A stretch of 64,000 nucleotides of DNA from Acidimicrobiaceae bacterium (GCA_027314705.1 DAHVAJ010000047.1:1-64000); one strand, 5' to 3'. Counted from the stretch's first letter, positions 1 to 9,252 are shown. A program made the numbers and translations. The notes: generated from the letters alone by a model not told the origin.

Positions 1-93
1 CCGGCGGCGGGCGGGGCCTCACTCCCTGGGGGTCCGCCCGTGCGCCACGGGGCGACATGGGGGAGGGTATCGGCCACGGCGCCGGGAGGACCC

Positions 94-843
94 CTAGGGA
101 GTGAAGCGGTAGCCGATCCCCCGGACGGTGAGGATGTGGCGTGGCGCGGACGGCTCGGTTTCGATCTTCCGGCGGAGCCGCTTCACGTGGGTGTCGACCG
201 TCCGGCTCTGCCCGGTGGGACGGTCGCGCCAGATGCGGTCCAGGCACTGCCGGCGGCTCACGACGTGGCCGGTCTCGGACACGAGGAGGGCGAGCAGGCC
301 GAACTCCTTGGCGGAGAGCGTGACGTTCCGGCCGTCGACGGTCGCCTCTCGGCGGGCGACGTCGAGGGTGACCGGGCCGAGGCGGTAGATCCCGTCGGGG
401 GCGCCGGGCGGCGGCGCGGGCCGGGTGCCCGTGCGGCGCAGTACGGCCCGGAGACGGGCGCCGAGCTCACGGGACCGCACCGGTCTGGTGAGGTGGTCGG
501 CGGCGCCGGCGTCCAGGGCCAGCACGGCGTCGAGCTCGTCGCCGGTGGCGGTCACGGTCACGACCGGCACCTCGGGCACGGCCGCGACGATCTGCCGGAA
601 GACGCTGAAGCCGACCGGGTCGCCGAGCCGGGCGTCCAGCAGGACGAGGGACGGCGCCGGCGACGAGGCCAGGACGTCGAGGCCCTCCTCGCTGCCGTCC
701 GCGGTCATCACGTCGAAGCCCTCGACGGACAGGGTGGCGGCCAGGTCCCGGCGCCCGGCGCCGTCACCGGCGATGACGAGGACGGTCGGCGGCACCTCCC
801 CGGTGGGCTGCGACCGGTCGACTTCGCGGGACGCCAGGGTCAC
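94..843 (-). CDS. OmpR/PhoB-type response regulator with degenerate receiver
   Basis: DNA-binding response regulator of about 249 residues. The N-terminal receiver (about residues 20-135) keeps the phospho-acceptor Asp at about 70 (LLDARL) and the conserved Thr at about 98. The acidic pair that normally binds Mg2+ (VVDD) reads VIAG, and the invariant Lys of the LTKP motif is Arg (LTRP, about 120). The C-terminal winged helix (about 150-247) is a complete Trans_reg_C domain ending GIGYRFTP. I chose the GTG at 843 because the longer track ORF adds about 90 Pro/Gly/Ala-rich residues without domain character. No histidine kinase is visible nearby. It may work without canonical phosphorylation. 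The family call is firm; the start and the signal are not. Confidence 0.85.
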   Translation of the reverse strand: MTLASREVDRSQPTGEVPPTVLVIAGDGAGRRDLAATLSVEGFDVMTADGSEEGLDVLASSPAPSLVLLDARLGDPVGFSVFRQIVAAVPEVPVVTVTATGDELDAVLALDAGAADHLTRPVRSRELGARLRAVLRRTGTRPAPPPGAPDGIYRLGPVTLDVARREATVDGRNVTLSAKEFGLLALLVSETGHVVSRRQCLDRIWRDRPTGQSRTVDTHVKRLRRKIETEPSAPRHILTVRGIGYRFTP

Positions 844-1243
844 GACGGGCCCGTGGCGTCCCGGAACAGGACGCAACCGCCGGTGGCGCCGCTCCGGCGA
901 CGCGTCCGGGCGGTCGAGCCGCTGCTGGACCGCATGACCGGCGGGGCCGGGAGCGGCAGGGTTGCCGTGAGAGGCGGCGGGGGCCACGCCCCCGGACGCC
1001 AGGCCATCCCGGGGACCGGCGCCGTCCGCCGGCGGAGGTCCCGCACGGGGGTCGGGCAGTGGGCCTGGGGGTGGACTGCCATCACCGGTCACCCTACGGA
1101 GGTCGGGTGAACGGACCCTCACCGACGGGTCACCGGAAGGTGATCACTCGGTAATTCCTCATCGCGGTGCCGCAGGGACCCCTACAGTCGCCTCCCGGGG
1201 CCGTCACCCGACCCCCGGAGGCACGAGACGAGGAGGCAGGGCC
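844..1243. other. Intergenic region between response regulator and pgi
   Basis: This stretch separates the leftward regulator from rightward pgi. Long ORFs cross it on both strands, but their products are Arg/Pro/Gly-rich and match no family, so I read it as non-coding. An AT-richer patch near 1140-1165 is the likeliest place for a promoter. A clear AGGAGG-like ribosome binding site precedes pgi. Confidence 0.5.
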
Positions 1244-2899
1244 ATGGACGCGAGCGTGGCGGAGACGGACATCACCTCCACCGAGGAGTGGCGCGCCGTG
1301 CAGGCGCGGTTCGAGGAGGTGCGCGCCCGGCACCTCCGCCGGTTCTTCGCCGACGATCCCGAGCGGGGGACACGCCTGGTCGCCTCGGCCGGGGACCTCG
1401 TCCTCGACTACTCCAAGCACCGGGTGGACGACGGGGTCCTCGCTGCGCTGGCGGCCCTGGCCCGGCGGGCTGGGGTGGCCGAGCGACGTGACGCCATGTT
1501 CGCCGGTCGGCGGATCAACGCCACCGAGGACCGCGCCGTGCTCCACGTGGCCCTGCGCATGCCGCGGGGCACCACCCTCGAGCTCGACGGGCGCGACGTG
1601 GTGGCCGACGTGCACGCCGTGCTCGATCACATGGCCGAGGTGGCCGTGCGCATCCGGTCGGGGTCGTGGACCGGCCACACCGGCCGGCGCATCCGGGCCG
1701 TGGTCAACATCGGGATCGGCGGCTCCGACCTCGGTCCGGCCATGGCCACCGCCGCCCTGGCCGACTACGCCACCCCGGAGATGACCTTCCGGTTCGTGTC
1801 CAACGTCGACCCGGTCGACCTGTGGGCCAAGACCCACGACCTCGATCCGGCCGAGACGCTCGTCGTGGTCTGTTCCAAGACGTTCACCACGCTCGAGACG
1901 CTCACCAACGCGGCAGCGGCCCGGCGGTGGCTCCTCGACGGGCTCGGCGCCGGCGAGGAGGCGGTGGCCCGGCACTTCGTGGCCGTCTCCACCAACGACG
2001 CAGGCGTCCGGGCCTTCGGCATCGACCCGGCCAACATGTTCGGTTTCTGGGACTGGGTCGGCGGGCGCTACTCGTTCGACTCGGCCATCGGCTTCGCCCT
2101 CATGGTGGCCATCGGCCCCGAGGCCTTCGCCGACATGCTGGCCGGCTTCCACACCATCGACCGTCACTTCGCCACGGCCCCCTTCGAGGCCAACCTGCCC
2201 GTCCTCCAAGGGGTCCTCAACGTCTGGTACCGGGACTTCTTCGGTGCCGAGACCCACGCCGTCCTCCCCTACAGCGAGCGCCTTTCCCGCTTCCCGGCCT
2301 ACCTGCAGCAGCTGGCCATGGAGTCCAACGGGAAGTCGGTCCGGCTCGACGGCACCCCCGTCACCACGGCCACCGGCGAGATCTTCTGGGGCGAGCCGGG
2401 GACCAACGGCCAGCACGCCTTCTACCAGCTGCTCCACCAGGGGACGACGCTGGTGCCGGCCGACTTCCTCGTCTTCGCCGAATCGACCCGTGAGGACGCC
2501 GACCGCCACGACCTCCTCGTGGCCAACTGCCTGGCCCAGACCAAGGCCCTGGCCTTCGGCCGGACGGCCGAGGAGGTGGCGGCCGACGGCACGCCCGCCG
2601 GCGTGGTGCCCCACAAGGTCATGCCCGGCAACCACCCGAGCTCGACCATCCTGGCCCCGAAGCTCACCCCCTCCGTCCTCGGTCAGCTCGTGGCCCTCTA
2701 CGAGCACACCGTCTTCGTGGAGGGCGTCATCTGGGGGATCGACTCGTTCGACCAGTGGGGCGTCGAGCTCGGCAAGGTCCTGGCCGGCCAGCTCGGCCCC
2801 CTCCTCACCGCCACCGGGCCGCCCGACCTGTCCGGCCAGGACAGCTCCACCGCGGGCCTGGTCGACCGCTACCGCAGGCTGCGGGGCCGCTCCGTGTGA
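1244..2899 (+). CDS. pgi: Glucose-6-phosphate isomerase
   Basis: Interconverts glucose 6-phosphate and fructose 6-phosphate in the cytosol (glycolysis and gluconeogenesis). The 551-residue length is normal for the bacterial enzyme. Visible family marks are the N-terminal KHRVDDGVL region, the [12 protein letters not shown] phosphate-binding loop (as [13 protein letters not shown]), the signature [16 protein letters not shown], the [12 protein letters not shown] histidine motif and the C-terminal QWGVELGK lysine motif. The ATG at 1244 follows GAGGAGGCAG at good spacing. It is a single-gene unit, convergent with the desaturase and separated from it by a GC-rich hairpin. Confidence 0.98.
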   Translation: MDASVAETDITSTEEWRAVQARFEEVRARHLRRFFADDPERGTRLVASAGDLVLDYSKHRVDDGVLAALAALARRAGVAERRDAMFAGRRINATEDRAVLHVALRMPRGTTLELDGRDVVADVHAVLDHMAEVAVRIRSGSWTGHTGRRIRAVVNIGIGGSDLGPAMATAALADYATPEMTFRFVSNVDPVDLWAKTHDLDPAETLVVVCSKTFTTLETLTNAAAARRWLLDGLGAGEEAVARHFVAVSTNDAGVRAFGIDPANMFGFWDWVGGRYSFDSAIGFALMVAIGPEAFADMLAGFHTIDRHFATAPFEANLPVLQGVLNVWYRDFFGAETHAVLPYSERLSRFPAYLQQLAMESNGKSVRLDGTPVTTATGEIFWGEPGTNGQHAFYQLLHQGTTLVPADFLVFAESTREDADRHDLLVANCLAQTKALAFGRTAEEVAADGTPAGVVPHKVMPGNHPSSTILAPKLTPSVLGQLVALYEHTVFVEGVIWGIDSFDQWGVELGKVLAGQLGPLLTATGPPDLSGQDSSTAGLVDRYRRLRGRSV

Positions 2900-2934
2900 G
2901 CCCGCCGCCGGATGCCGGCACGGGGACGGCGGGC
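2900..2934. terminator. GC-rich hairpin between convergent pgi and desaturase
   Basis: GCCCGCCG and CGGCGGGC form a perfect 8-bp stem immediately after the pgi stop; the loop contains a further CCGG pairing. No T-run follows, as is common in actinobacterial terminators. It lies between converging genes and could serve both. Confidence 0.5.
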
Positions 2935-2939
2935 CCCGG

Positions 2940-3884
2940 TCAGGCCGAGGCCAGGGCCCGCCACAGCGAGCGGTAGCCGGGGTAGGTGATGCCCGGGGTC
3001 ACGTAGCCGGCCCGGACCAGCTCCTCGTGGTAGCGGGGCAGGTTGCGCCAGGGGACTCCCATGTCGACGTGGTGGGCGAGGTGCCAACCGGAGTGGTAGG
3101 GCACCAGCCAGAACCGGGCGAGCCATCCCTGCCGGACGTTGTGGGTCGTCGCCCGACGGTCGGGGCTGGTCGTCAGGCCCCCGTGCTCGGCCACGGAGCG
3201 GAGCCGGTTGAGGACGCGCCACTGCGTCATCCACGGGAGCCACCACAGGACGGGGTAGACCCACCAGCGCCCGGTGGCGACCCAGAGCACGGTCCACAGG
3301 ACGGCCTGGACGGCGAGGATGGTGAGGGAGACCCTCCGGTAGGCCGGGAGCCGCACCGACCGCAGCAGCGGCCGGAAATTCTTCCATCCCGAGATGCCCA
3401 CCGCGTCCCGCACGAGCCGGCGGGCCAGGGCGCGCCGGTCGCAGGGGTAGCCGCCGTAGAAGGCGAGGTCGGGGTCGTCGGGACCGAACTCCTCCCGGTG
3501 GTGGGCGAAGTGGCCCCGCCGGTAGCGCCCGATGGGCGTCCAGGTCGGAGTGGCCACCAGCCAGGTGCCCACCCAGTCGTTCACCCGCTTGTCGGTGAAG
3601 AGGAGCTTGTGGGCGGCCTCGTGCATGAGGATGGCGAAGCGGGTGTAGAGGGGACCCATGAGCAGGAAGGCGACGACGTACGACCACCACCGGTCGAGCC
3701 AGACGGCCCCACCGATGACGACCGCCACCCACAGCCAGAGCGAGGCCACGGTGCCGGCGTTGCGGACGTCGTCGATACGGCGCAGGTCGCGCCGGACCTC
3801 GGGCCGGGCCATGCCGTTGCCGAGGAGCCGGTCGGTGGGGAGGACGTCGGGGCGGTCGGCCGGATCGGCCACCATCGTCGTCAT
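2940..3884 (-). CDS. Membrane fatty acid desaturase / hydroxylase
   Basis: Membrane-bound di-iron oxygenase of the fatty acid desaturase superfamily, 314 residues. Three histidine boxes are visible: HEAAHK (HxxxH), HFAHHRE (HxxHH) and HLAHHVD (HxxHH), with hydrophobic segments before and between them. It would introduce a double bond or hydroxyl group into an acyl or related lipid chain at the cytoplasmic membrane; the substrate cannot be read from sequence. ATG at 3884 or at 3875 (MVADP) could be used. Only 26 bp separate it from the divergent PaaX-type regulator, which therefore is a likely controller. Confidence 0.88.
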   Translation of the reverse strand: MTTMVADPADRPDVLPTDRLLGNGMARPEVRRDLRRIDDVRNAGTVASLWLWVAVVIGGAVWLDRWWSYVVAFLLMGPLYTRFAILMHEAAHKLLFTDKRVNDWVGTWLVATPTWTPIGRYRRGHFAHHREEFGPDDPDLAFYGGYPCDRRALARRLVRDAVGISGWKNFRPLLRSVRLPAYRRVSLTILAVQAVLWTVLWVATGRWWVYPVLWWLPWMTQWRVLNRLRSVAEHGGLTTSPDRRATTHNVRQGWLARFWLVPYHSGWHLAHHVDMGVPWRNLPRYHEELVRAGYVTPGITYPGYRSLWRALASA

Positions 3885-3892
3885 GGGGGAAC

Positions 3893-3900
3893 ATTACAAT
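3893..3900. promoter_or_regulatory. Overlapping divergent -10 boxes, desaturase / PaaX-type regulator
   Basis: The 8 bp ATTACAAT holds TACAAT reading right and TGTAAT reading left. TACAAT ends 10 nt before the regulator ATG, and TGTAAT ends 8 nt before the desaturase ATG. Both transcripts would start at or very near the start codon. Neither gene has a well-spaced Shine-Dalgarno sequence. Confidence 0.55.
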
Positions 3901-3910
3901 CTCCTGCCAG

Positions 3911-4690
3911 ATGACGCAATGGAGTAACAGCCACCCGGCCGCCGCACACCCCTTCACGGCCCGGTCGGTCCTGGCCAGCGCCCTTCTCGGCGAGGACCCT
4001 CCGGAGCTGCCCGTGGCCCACCTCGTCCACCTGGCCGGACTCTTCGGCATCGGCGAGAACCGGGCCCGGGTGGCCCTCAGCCGCATGGTGGCCTCGGGGG
4101 AGGTGACCACCGACGGATCCGGTCGGTACCGGCTGGCCGGCCGCCTGCTCGACCGCCGGGCCCGCCAGGCCGCCAGCCTGACCGGGGCGACGGCACCCTG
4201 GGACGGGTCGTGGCGCCTGGTGGTGGTGGTCGCGCCGGCCCGCTCGGCCGACCAGCGGGCCGCTCGGCGCCGGCGGCTGGCCGAGGCCCGCCTGGCCGAG
4301 CAGCGCGAGGGCGTCTGGCTCCGACCCGACAACCTGGTGCTCCGGCCCGACCCGGCCGAGGACCCGGACCTCGTGGCCTACGCGGCCGTGCCCGGAGGCG
4401 ACCCCACCGCCCTGGCCGCCTCGCTCTGGGACCTTCCGGCCTGGGCGTCGCGGGCCGACGCGCTGTGCGCCGAGCTCGCGGTCCACCCGCCCGTCGGCCC
4501 CGACGACCTCGCCCCCGGCTTCGTGCTCGCCGCCTCGGTCGTGCGCCACCTGGTCGCCGACCCGCTCCTTCCGGCCGCCCTCTTGCCCGCCGGATGGCCC
4601 GGGGCGGAGCTGCGGAGCACCTACGCGGCGTGGGACCGCCGCTACCGGCGGGTCCTGCGGGCCTGGGGGCGCAGCGTCGAACCGGCCTAG
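3911..4690 (+). CDS. PaaX-family transcriptional regulator
   Basis: Predicted repressor of 259 residues. The N-terminal winged helix (about 15-75) has the PaaX-type run LFGIGENRARVALSRMV and is followed by the central domain start WDGSWRLVVV, a hallmark of PaaX-like proteins that sense aryl-CoA or acyl-CoA compounds. The C-terminal half carries the expected helical PaaX_C features. The gene is divergent from the desaturase with 26 bp between, so lipid or acyl-CoA control of that gene is likely. The ligand is unknown. The start fits a leaderless message (TACAAT 10 nt upstream). Confidence 0.83.
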   Translation: MTQWSNSHPAAAHPFTARSVLASALLGEDPPELPVAHLVHLAGLFGIGENRARVALSRMVASGEVTTDGSGRYRLAGRLLDRRARQAASLTGATAPWDGSWRLVVVVAPARSADQRAARRRRLAEARLAEQREGVWLRPDNLVLRPDPAEDPDLVAYAAVPGGDPTALAASLWDLPAWASRADALCAELAVHPPVGPDDLAPGFVLAASVVRHLVADPLLPAALLPAGWPGAELRSTYAAWDRRYRRVLRAWGRSVEPA

Positions 4691-4728
4691 GCTCCCGGTC
4701 GGTCGGTCGGTCGCGCAGGGGAGGCACC

Positions 4729-5583
4729 ATGACGGAGTCGGTCGGGTCGGAGGAGTTCGCGGGTCGGGTGGCCGTCATCACCGGAGGTGCCCGCGGCCAG
4801 GGCCGGAGCCACGCGGTGGCGCTGGCCCGGCGGGGCGCCGACGTGGCCGTCTGCGACCGGTGCGCCGACCTGACCACGGTCGGCTACCCCCTGGCCACTC
4901 CGGACGACCTGGCCGAGACGGTCCGCCTGGTGGAGGCCGAGGGCCGCCGGTGCCTGGCGGCCCGGGTCGACGTGCGCGACCTCGAGGCCGTGGTCGGCTT
5001 CGTCGACGACGCCGCCGGCGAGCTGGGCTCGGTCGACATCCTGGTGGCCAACGCCGGGGTGTCCACCATGGCGTCGATCGACACCATGGACATGGCCCAG
5101 TGGAGCGAGACGGTCGACACCAACCTGACCGGCGTCTTCACGTCCCTCCGGGCCGCCGCCCCGCACATGCGCCGGGGTCGGTGGGGGCGGATGGTGGCCA
5201 TCTCCTCGATGATGGGCCGCTCCGCCAATCCGCTCATCGCCGCCTACGCCGCCTCCAAGTGGGGGGTCATCGGCCTGGTCAAGTCGGTCGCCTTCGAGCT
5301 CGCCCATGCCGGGGTGACGGTCAACGCCATCGCTCCGGGCAACGTGTCGACGGACATGCTCCACAACGAGGTGCTCTACCGGATCATGCGGCCCGACCTC
5401 GAGCACCCGACCCGCGACGACGTGGCCGGGCCGTTCGCCTCGCTGCACGTCCAGCCGGTGCCGTGGGTCGAGCCCGAGGAGATCACCGCCGCCCTGCTCT
5501 TCCTGTGCTCGGAAGGGGCCCGTCACATCACCGGCTCCGTCATCGACGTCGACGCCGGCGCCTCGGCCCGGTTCACGGCCTGA
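4729..5583 (+). CDS. SDR-family oxidoreductase, mycofactocin-coupled type
   Basis: NAD(P)-dependent dehydrogenase of the classical SDR fold, 284 residues. It shows the cofactor loop TGGARGQGRSHA, the NANAGV motif (ANAGVSTMAS), and the catalytic Ser-Tyr-Lys (SSMMG, YAASKWG). A characteristic insert after beta-2 (YPLATPDDLAETVRLVE) matches the mycofactocin-coupled SDR subfamily, whose members use tightly bound NADH reoxidised by the peptide cofactor mycofactocin. No mycofactocin biosynthesis gene lies in the window. The substrate is probably an alcohol. The ATG follows GGGGAGGCACC. The stop sits 22 bp from the convergent sulfatase stop. Confidence 0.9.
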   Translation: MTESVGSEEFAGRVAVITGGARGQGRSHAVALARRGADVAVCDRCADLTTVGYPLATPDDLAETVRLVEAEGRRCLAARVDVRDLEAVVGFVDDAAGELGSVDILVANAGVSTMASIDTMDMAQWSETVDTNLTGVFTSLRAAAPHMRRGRWGRMVAISSMMGRSANPLIAAYAASKWGVIGLVKSVAFELAHAGVTVNAIAPGNVSTDMLHNEVLYRIMRPDLEHPTRDDVAGPFASLHVQPVPWVEPEEITAALLFLCSEGARHITGSVIDVDAGASARFTA

Positions 5584-5605
5584 GCTCGGGCTCCGGGCCG
5601 CCCGG

Positions 5606-7861
5606 CTACTGGCGGGACATGGCGGACCGCTCGCCCGAGACGGCCTCGGCCCGCGGGCTGCGGCCGACCACGTCGATCTCGACCCTCTCCAGGGTGCCCT
5701 CGAAGGCGAACGGGGCGGCGTAGCGGGGGCTGACCGCCGACCCGTGGTCGTAGCCGACGCTCGGTCCCACACTCGACATCATGGTCATGGCGAAGGGCAC
5801 GGTCAGTGAGCCGTCGGGCTCGCCGTCCACGAGGAGGGTGAAGCCGCCCCCCCGGCCCTCGCGGTGGAAGCGCACGCCGAGCACGGTCGGACCGGACGGC
5901 ACGGTTGCCCCGGTCTCCACCAGGTGGTGGTCACCGAAACAGTTGTAGTCGAGGACCAGCCGGTCGTCCTGCACGAAGATGCTGATCCCCGAGTTGGCCG
6001 TGCCCGAGGCGTAGAGGACGCCGCCGGCCCCGGCCGGCCGGTCCACGACGGCCCGCAGCTCGAACCCGCGCCCGGTGAGCGAGGCGGCGACCTGGCCCGG
6101 CAACGGGGTCATCGGCGGGTAGTAGGTGTAGCGGCGGCTCGGGGGGTGGACCGATCGCTCGCGGTACCGGGTGAAGAAGAGCTCGATGGTGCGGTCGTCG
6201 AGGGGGAGGACCCCCTGGTCCTCGGCCTCGGTCCACCACAGGTCCACGAGCTCGGCCACCACCTCGGGGAGCTCGGCGGCCAGGTCGGCGCACTCCGAGC
6301 GGTCCGCCTCGAGGTGGTAGAGCTCCCAGACGTCGTCGTCGAAGGAGGTTCCCGGCTCGTGGCGGGTGACCGCCTTCCATCCGTCCCGGTAGACGCCCCG
6401 GTGCCCCATCATCTCGTAGTACTGCACGCCCTTGCGGCTCGGGACCCCGGGTGCGTCGAACGTGTAGCGCAGCGAGGTCCCCGAGACGGGTAGCTGCTCG
6501 ACGCCGCGGTAGACCTCGGGGGCCTCGACGCCGAGCACCTCGTAGATGGTCGGCGCGAGGTCGTTGACGTGGTGGAACTGGTCACGCACCTCGCCCCGGG
6601 CGGAGATGCCGTCGGGCCAGTGGACGATCAGGGGAACGTGGACACCGCCCTCGTGGGTGTTCTGCTTGTACCACTTGAACGGGGTGTTCCCGGCCTGGGC
6701 CCATCCCCAGGGGTAGTTGGCGTGGCTGTGAGGCCCGCCGATGTCGTCGAGGCGGGCCACTGCCTCGTCGGGCATCTCGACGAGGAAGTTGAAGTACTTC
6801 ATCTCGTGGAGGACGCCGAAGGGACCGCCCTCCTGGCTGGCCCCGTTGTCGGACAGCAGCAGGAGCAGGGTGTTGTCGAGCTCGTCGAGGCGGGCGAGGC
6901 CGTCCACCAACCGTCCGATCTGGTCGTCGGTGTGCTCGAGGAAGGCGGCGAAGGCCTCCTGCAGCCGCGCCGCCAGCAGCCGGTGGTTCCCGGGGAGGGT
7001 GTCCCAGGCCTCCACGCCGGGGTTGCGAGGGGCGAGCCGGGTCTCGGGCGGCAGGAGGCCGGAGGCCACCTGCTTGGCGAACCACCGGTCGCGGGCGGCG
7101 TCCCACCCGTCGTCGAACCGGCCGCGCCACTTCTCGAGGTACGAGGCCGGCGCCTGGTGGGGCGCGTGCATGGCCCCGAAGGCCAGGTAGGTGAAGAACG
7201 GGCGGTCGGGTCGGACCGACTTCGTGTCGTGGACGAAGCGCAGGGCGTGGTCGACGAGGTCCTCGCTCAGGTGGTAGCCCTCCTCGGGCGTGGCCGGCGG
7301 TTCCACCGCGTGGTTGTCGTAGACGAGTTCGGGGTAGAACTGGTCGGTCTCGCCCTCGAGGAAGCCGTAGAAGCGGTCGAAGCCCCGCTGGCAGGGCCAG
7401 TGGTCGTAGGGACCGGCGGCCGAAGCGTCCTGCATGGAGCAGAGGTGCCACTTGCCCACGGCGAAGGTGGCATACCCCTGGGCCCGGAGGACCTCGGCGA
7501 TGGTGGTGGCGCGCTCGGTGATGTGACCGCGCATGTGGGGGTAGCCGCTGTCGAAGTTCGAGATCGACCGCATGCCCACCGTGTGGTGGTTGCGACCGGT
7601 CAGGAGGGCCGCCCGGGTGGGCGAGCAGAGGGGGGTGACGTGGAAGTTGGCGTAGCGCAGGCCCCCGGCGGCCAGGGCGTCGATGCGCGGGGTGGTCAGG
7701 TCGGAGCCGTAGCAGCCGAGATGGGAGAAGCCGGTGTCGTCGAGGAGGATGACGACGACGTTGGGCGCGTCCCCTCCGGGGTGGGGCGGCGTGGGCCAGG
7801 CGGGCTCGGACTCGGTGTGGGTCCGGCCGATGACGCCGGCGAAGGGCTCGGGCTGGGGCAT
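5606..7861 (-). CDS. Arylsulfatase-type sulfatase
   Basis: Alkaline-phosphatase-superfamily sulfatase of 751 residues, the size of long mycobacterial AtsD-like enzymes. The N-terminal metal site VVVILLDDTGFSHLGCYG and the formylglycine signature CSPTRAALLTGRN are both present, the latter with Cys as the residue converted by formylglycine-generating enzyme. A LSDNGAS metal-binding motif follows. The last 150 or so residues form a beta-rich tail typical of this subgroup. No signal peptide is evident, so it is probably cytosolic. Start taken at MPQPEPFAG with GAGGA upstream; the TTG start in the track adds 16 unlikely residues. Substrate unknown. Confidence 0.93.
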   Translation of the reverse strand: MPQPEPFAGVIGRTHTESEPAWPTPPHPGGDAPNVVVILLDDTGFSHLGCYGSDLTTPRIDALAAGGLRYANFHVTPLCSPTRAALLTGRNHHTVGMRSISNFDSGYPHMRGHITERATTIAEVLRAQGYATFAVGKWHLCSMQDASAAGPYDHWPCQRGFDRFYGFLEGETDQFYPELVYDNHAVEPPATPEEGYHLSEDLVDHALRFVHDTKSVRPDRPFFTYLAFGAMHAPHQAPASYLEKWRGRFDDGWDAARDRWFAKQVASGLLPPETRLAPRNPGVEAWDTLPGNHRLLAARLQEAFAAFLEHTDDQIGRLVDGLARLDELDNTLLLLLSDNGASQEGGPFGVLHEMKYFNFLVEMPDEAVARLDDIGGPHSHANYPWGWAQAGNTPFKWYKQNTHEGGVHVPLIVHWPDGISARGEVRDQFHHVNDLAPTIYEVLGVEAPEVYRGVEQLPVSGTSLRYTFDAPGVPSRKGVQYYEMMGHRGVYRDGWKAVTRHEPGTSFDDDVWELYHLEADRSECADLAAELPEVVAELVDLWWTEAEDQGVLPLDDRTIELFFTRYRERSVHPPSRRYTYYPPMTPLPGQVAASLTGRGFELRAVVDRPAGAGGVLYASGTANSGISIFVQDDRLVLDYNCFGDHHLVETGATVPSGPTVLGVRFHREGRGGGFTLLVDGEPDGSLTVPFAMTMMSSVGPSVGYDHGSAVSPRYAAPFAFEGTLERVEIDVVGRSPRAEAVSGERSAMSRQ

Positions 7862-8409
7862 GGGCGGGTCCTCGTCCCGGGGCGGACGGTCGGCCCACCC
7901 CCTCGGCAATCAACTGTCAATGTGACTGACGATAGATAGCCCATCGACCCGTGTCCACCGGGCACCGGTCCGGGGCGCGCACGGAGCGGCGGCGGCGGCC
8001 GGCCGGTCACGGGGCCCCGGGATCGAGCCGTGCCGGCCGACCCCGGAACGCGGCGGGGGGTGCCGAGCTGCGGGGCCGGACCGGCCGGCCGGGGCGACCG
8101 GGAGCGGTCCGGGGAGGCCGACCCGAGGCGGGTCCGGGAGCGACCGCCCCCCGAGGCACCGGGCCGGTACGATGGCCCGCCCCGGTGCCCACGCGGGGCC
8201 CGCTCCTATCGCCGCCGGGCGTGGCATCCGGTCCAGCCCCGGATGCCCACGCCCTCCCGCCGGCTCCCTGGACCGCTGTGGCCCGGGATGTGTATCCACC
8301 GCCCGTGAGCGTCAGTATGGTCGCCGGAGCCCCGCAGTGCAACTACCAGTTGCAATATTTCTTCGATCGGGGAGGGCCGAGGTCCCTCCCCGGGCACGAT
8401 GGACGAGAG
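7862..8409. other. Intergenic region between sulfatase and TetR-like regulator
   Basis: About 550 bp between divergent genes. AT-richer patches lie at about 7905-7945 and 8310-8360, and the second contains a 7-bp inverted repeat described separately. ORFs here are Pro/Arg-rich and resemble no protein. Confidence 0.5.
8338..8354. promoter_or_regulatory. Inverted repeat upstream of TetR-like gene, candidate operator
   Basis: TGCAACT-ACC-AGTTGCA is a perfect 7-bp palindrome with a 3-nt centre, in an AT-rich patch 56 bp before the proposed regulator start. Dyads of this size are typical of TetR-family autoregulatory operators. The assignment is by position and symmetry only. Confidence 0.45.
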
Positions 8410-9252
8410 GTGAGCGCGGTGCGGACGAGGGGCAGGCAGGCATCGGGGCCGGCGGCGGGAGCGCGGTCCCCGCGCCAGAGCCGAGAGGATCTCCGGGCCC
8501 TGCTGCTGGCCGCCGGACGGTCCATCCTGCTGGAGGAGGGGCTCGGCGCCGGGGCCGAACCACTGACGTTCAAGCGGGCCTTCAGCCGGCTCGAGGCCGA
8601 GCGCGGGCTTCGGCTGACCCACGCCTCGGTCATCCGCCGGGTCTGGGAGAACCAGGCCGACTACCGGGCGGACGTGCTGGCCTCCGTCGCGCTCGACGAC
8701 GGGCTGGGCGAGTTCGAGGAGACGGTGACCACCGCGGCCGCCCTCCTCGGATCGGTCGACCGCTCGACACCGGCGACCCGGGCCACCGGCCTCCGGGAGA
8801 TCATCCGGGTCGGGGCGGAGGCGAGCATGCGGGCCTTCTCCGAGTCCCCCCAGCGGTCACTGTGGATCGGGGTGTGGGCGCTGGCCACCACGCCGGCCCC
8901 CTCCCCCTACCAGGAGCGGGTCCGCCACGCCCTGCTCGAGGGGTACGACGCGCTGACCCTCCTCTGGGAGGGGACCTACCGGGACCTCATGGCCTTCTTC
9001 GGCTATCGACTGCGTCACGGCTTCGATCTGCGGACCTTCACCCTGGCCGTCGGCGCCCTGGCCGAGGGATGTGCCCTCCGCCACCGCGTGGACGCTTCCT
9101 TCGGGAACGTTCCCCGACCCACCGGCCCCGACGGCGACGTGCAACCCTGGACGGTCTTCGCCATCGGGTTCGAGGCGCTCGCCGACCAGTTCTTCGAGCC
9201 CGAACCGGGATACCGCCCGCCCGACGACGCGCCGCGCCCCCCCACGCCGTAG
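8410..9252 (+). CDS. TetR/AcrR-like transcriptional regulator
   Basis: Predicted regulator of about 280 residues. The N-terminal region (SREDLRALLLAAGRSILLEEG and on to LTHASVIRRVWENQADYRADVL) resembles the TetR helix-turn-helix, with an unusually long insert between the first helix and the recognition part. The remainder is an all-helical ligand domain ending FAIGFEALADQFF. The GTG at 8410 is preferred because the in-frame extension to 7951 is low-complexity; GTG at 8419 is equally possible. It is divergent from the sulfatase. Ligand unknown. Confidence 0.72.
   Translation: MSAVRTRGRQASGPAAGARSPRQSREDLRALLLAAGRSILLEEGLGAGAEPLTFKRAFSRLEAERGLRLTHASVIRRVWENQADYRADVLASVALDDGLGEFEETVTTAAALLGSVDRSTPATRATGLREIIRVGAEASMRAFSESPQRSLWIGVWALATTPAPSPYQERVRHALLEGYDALTLLWEGTYRDLMAFFGYRLRHGFDLRTFTLAVGALAEGCALRHRVDASFGNVPRPTGPDGDVQPWTVFAIGFEALADQFFEPEPGYRPPDDAPRPPTP

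Noticed and set aside
94-1122. Longer 342-residue form of the response regulator
   Set aside because: The added N-terminus is Pro/Gly/Ala-rich and precedes a receiver that is complete from the GTG at 843.
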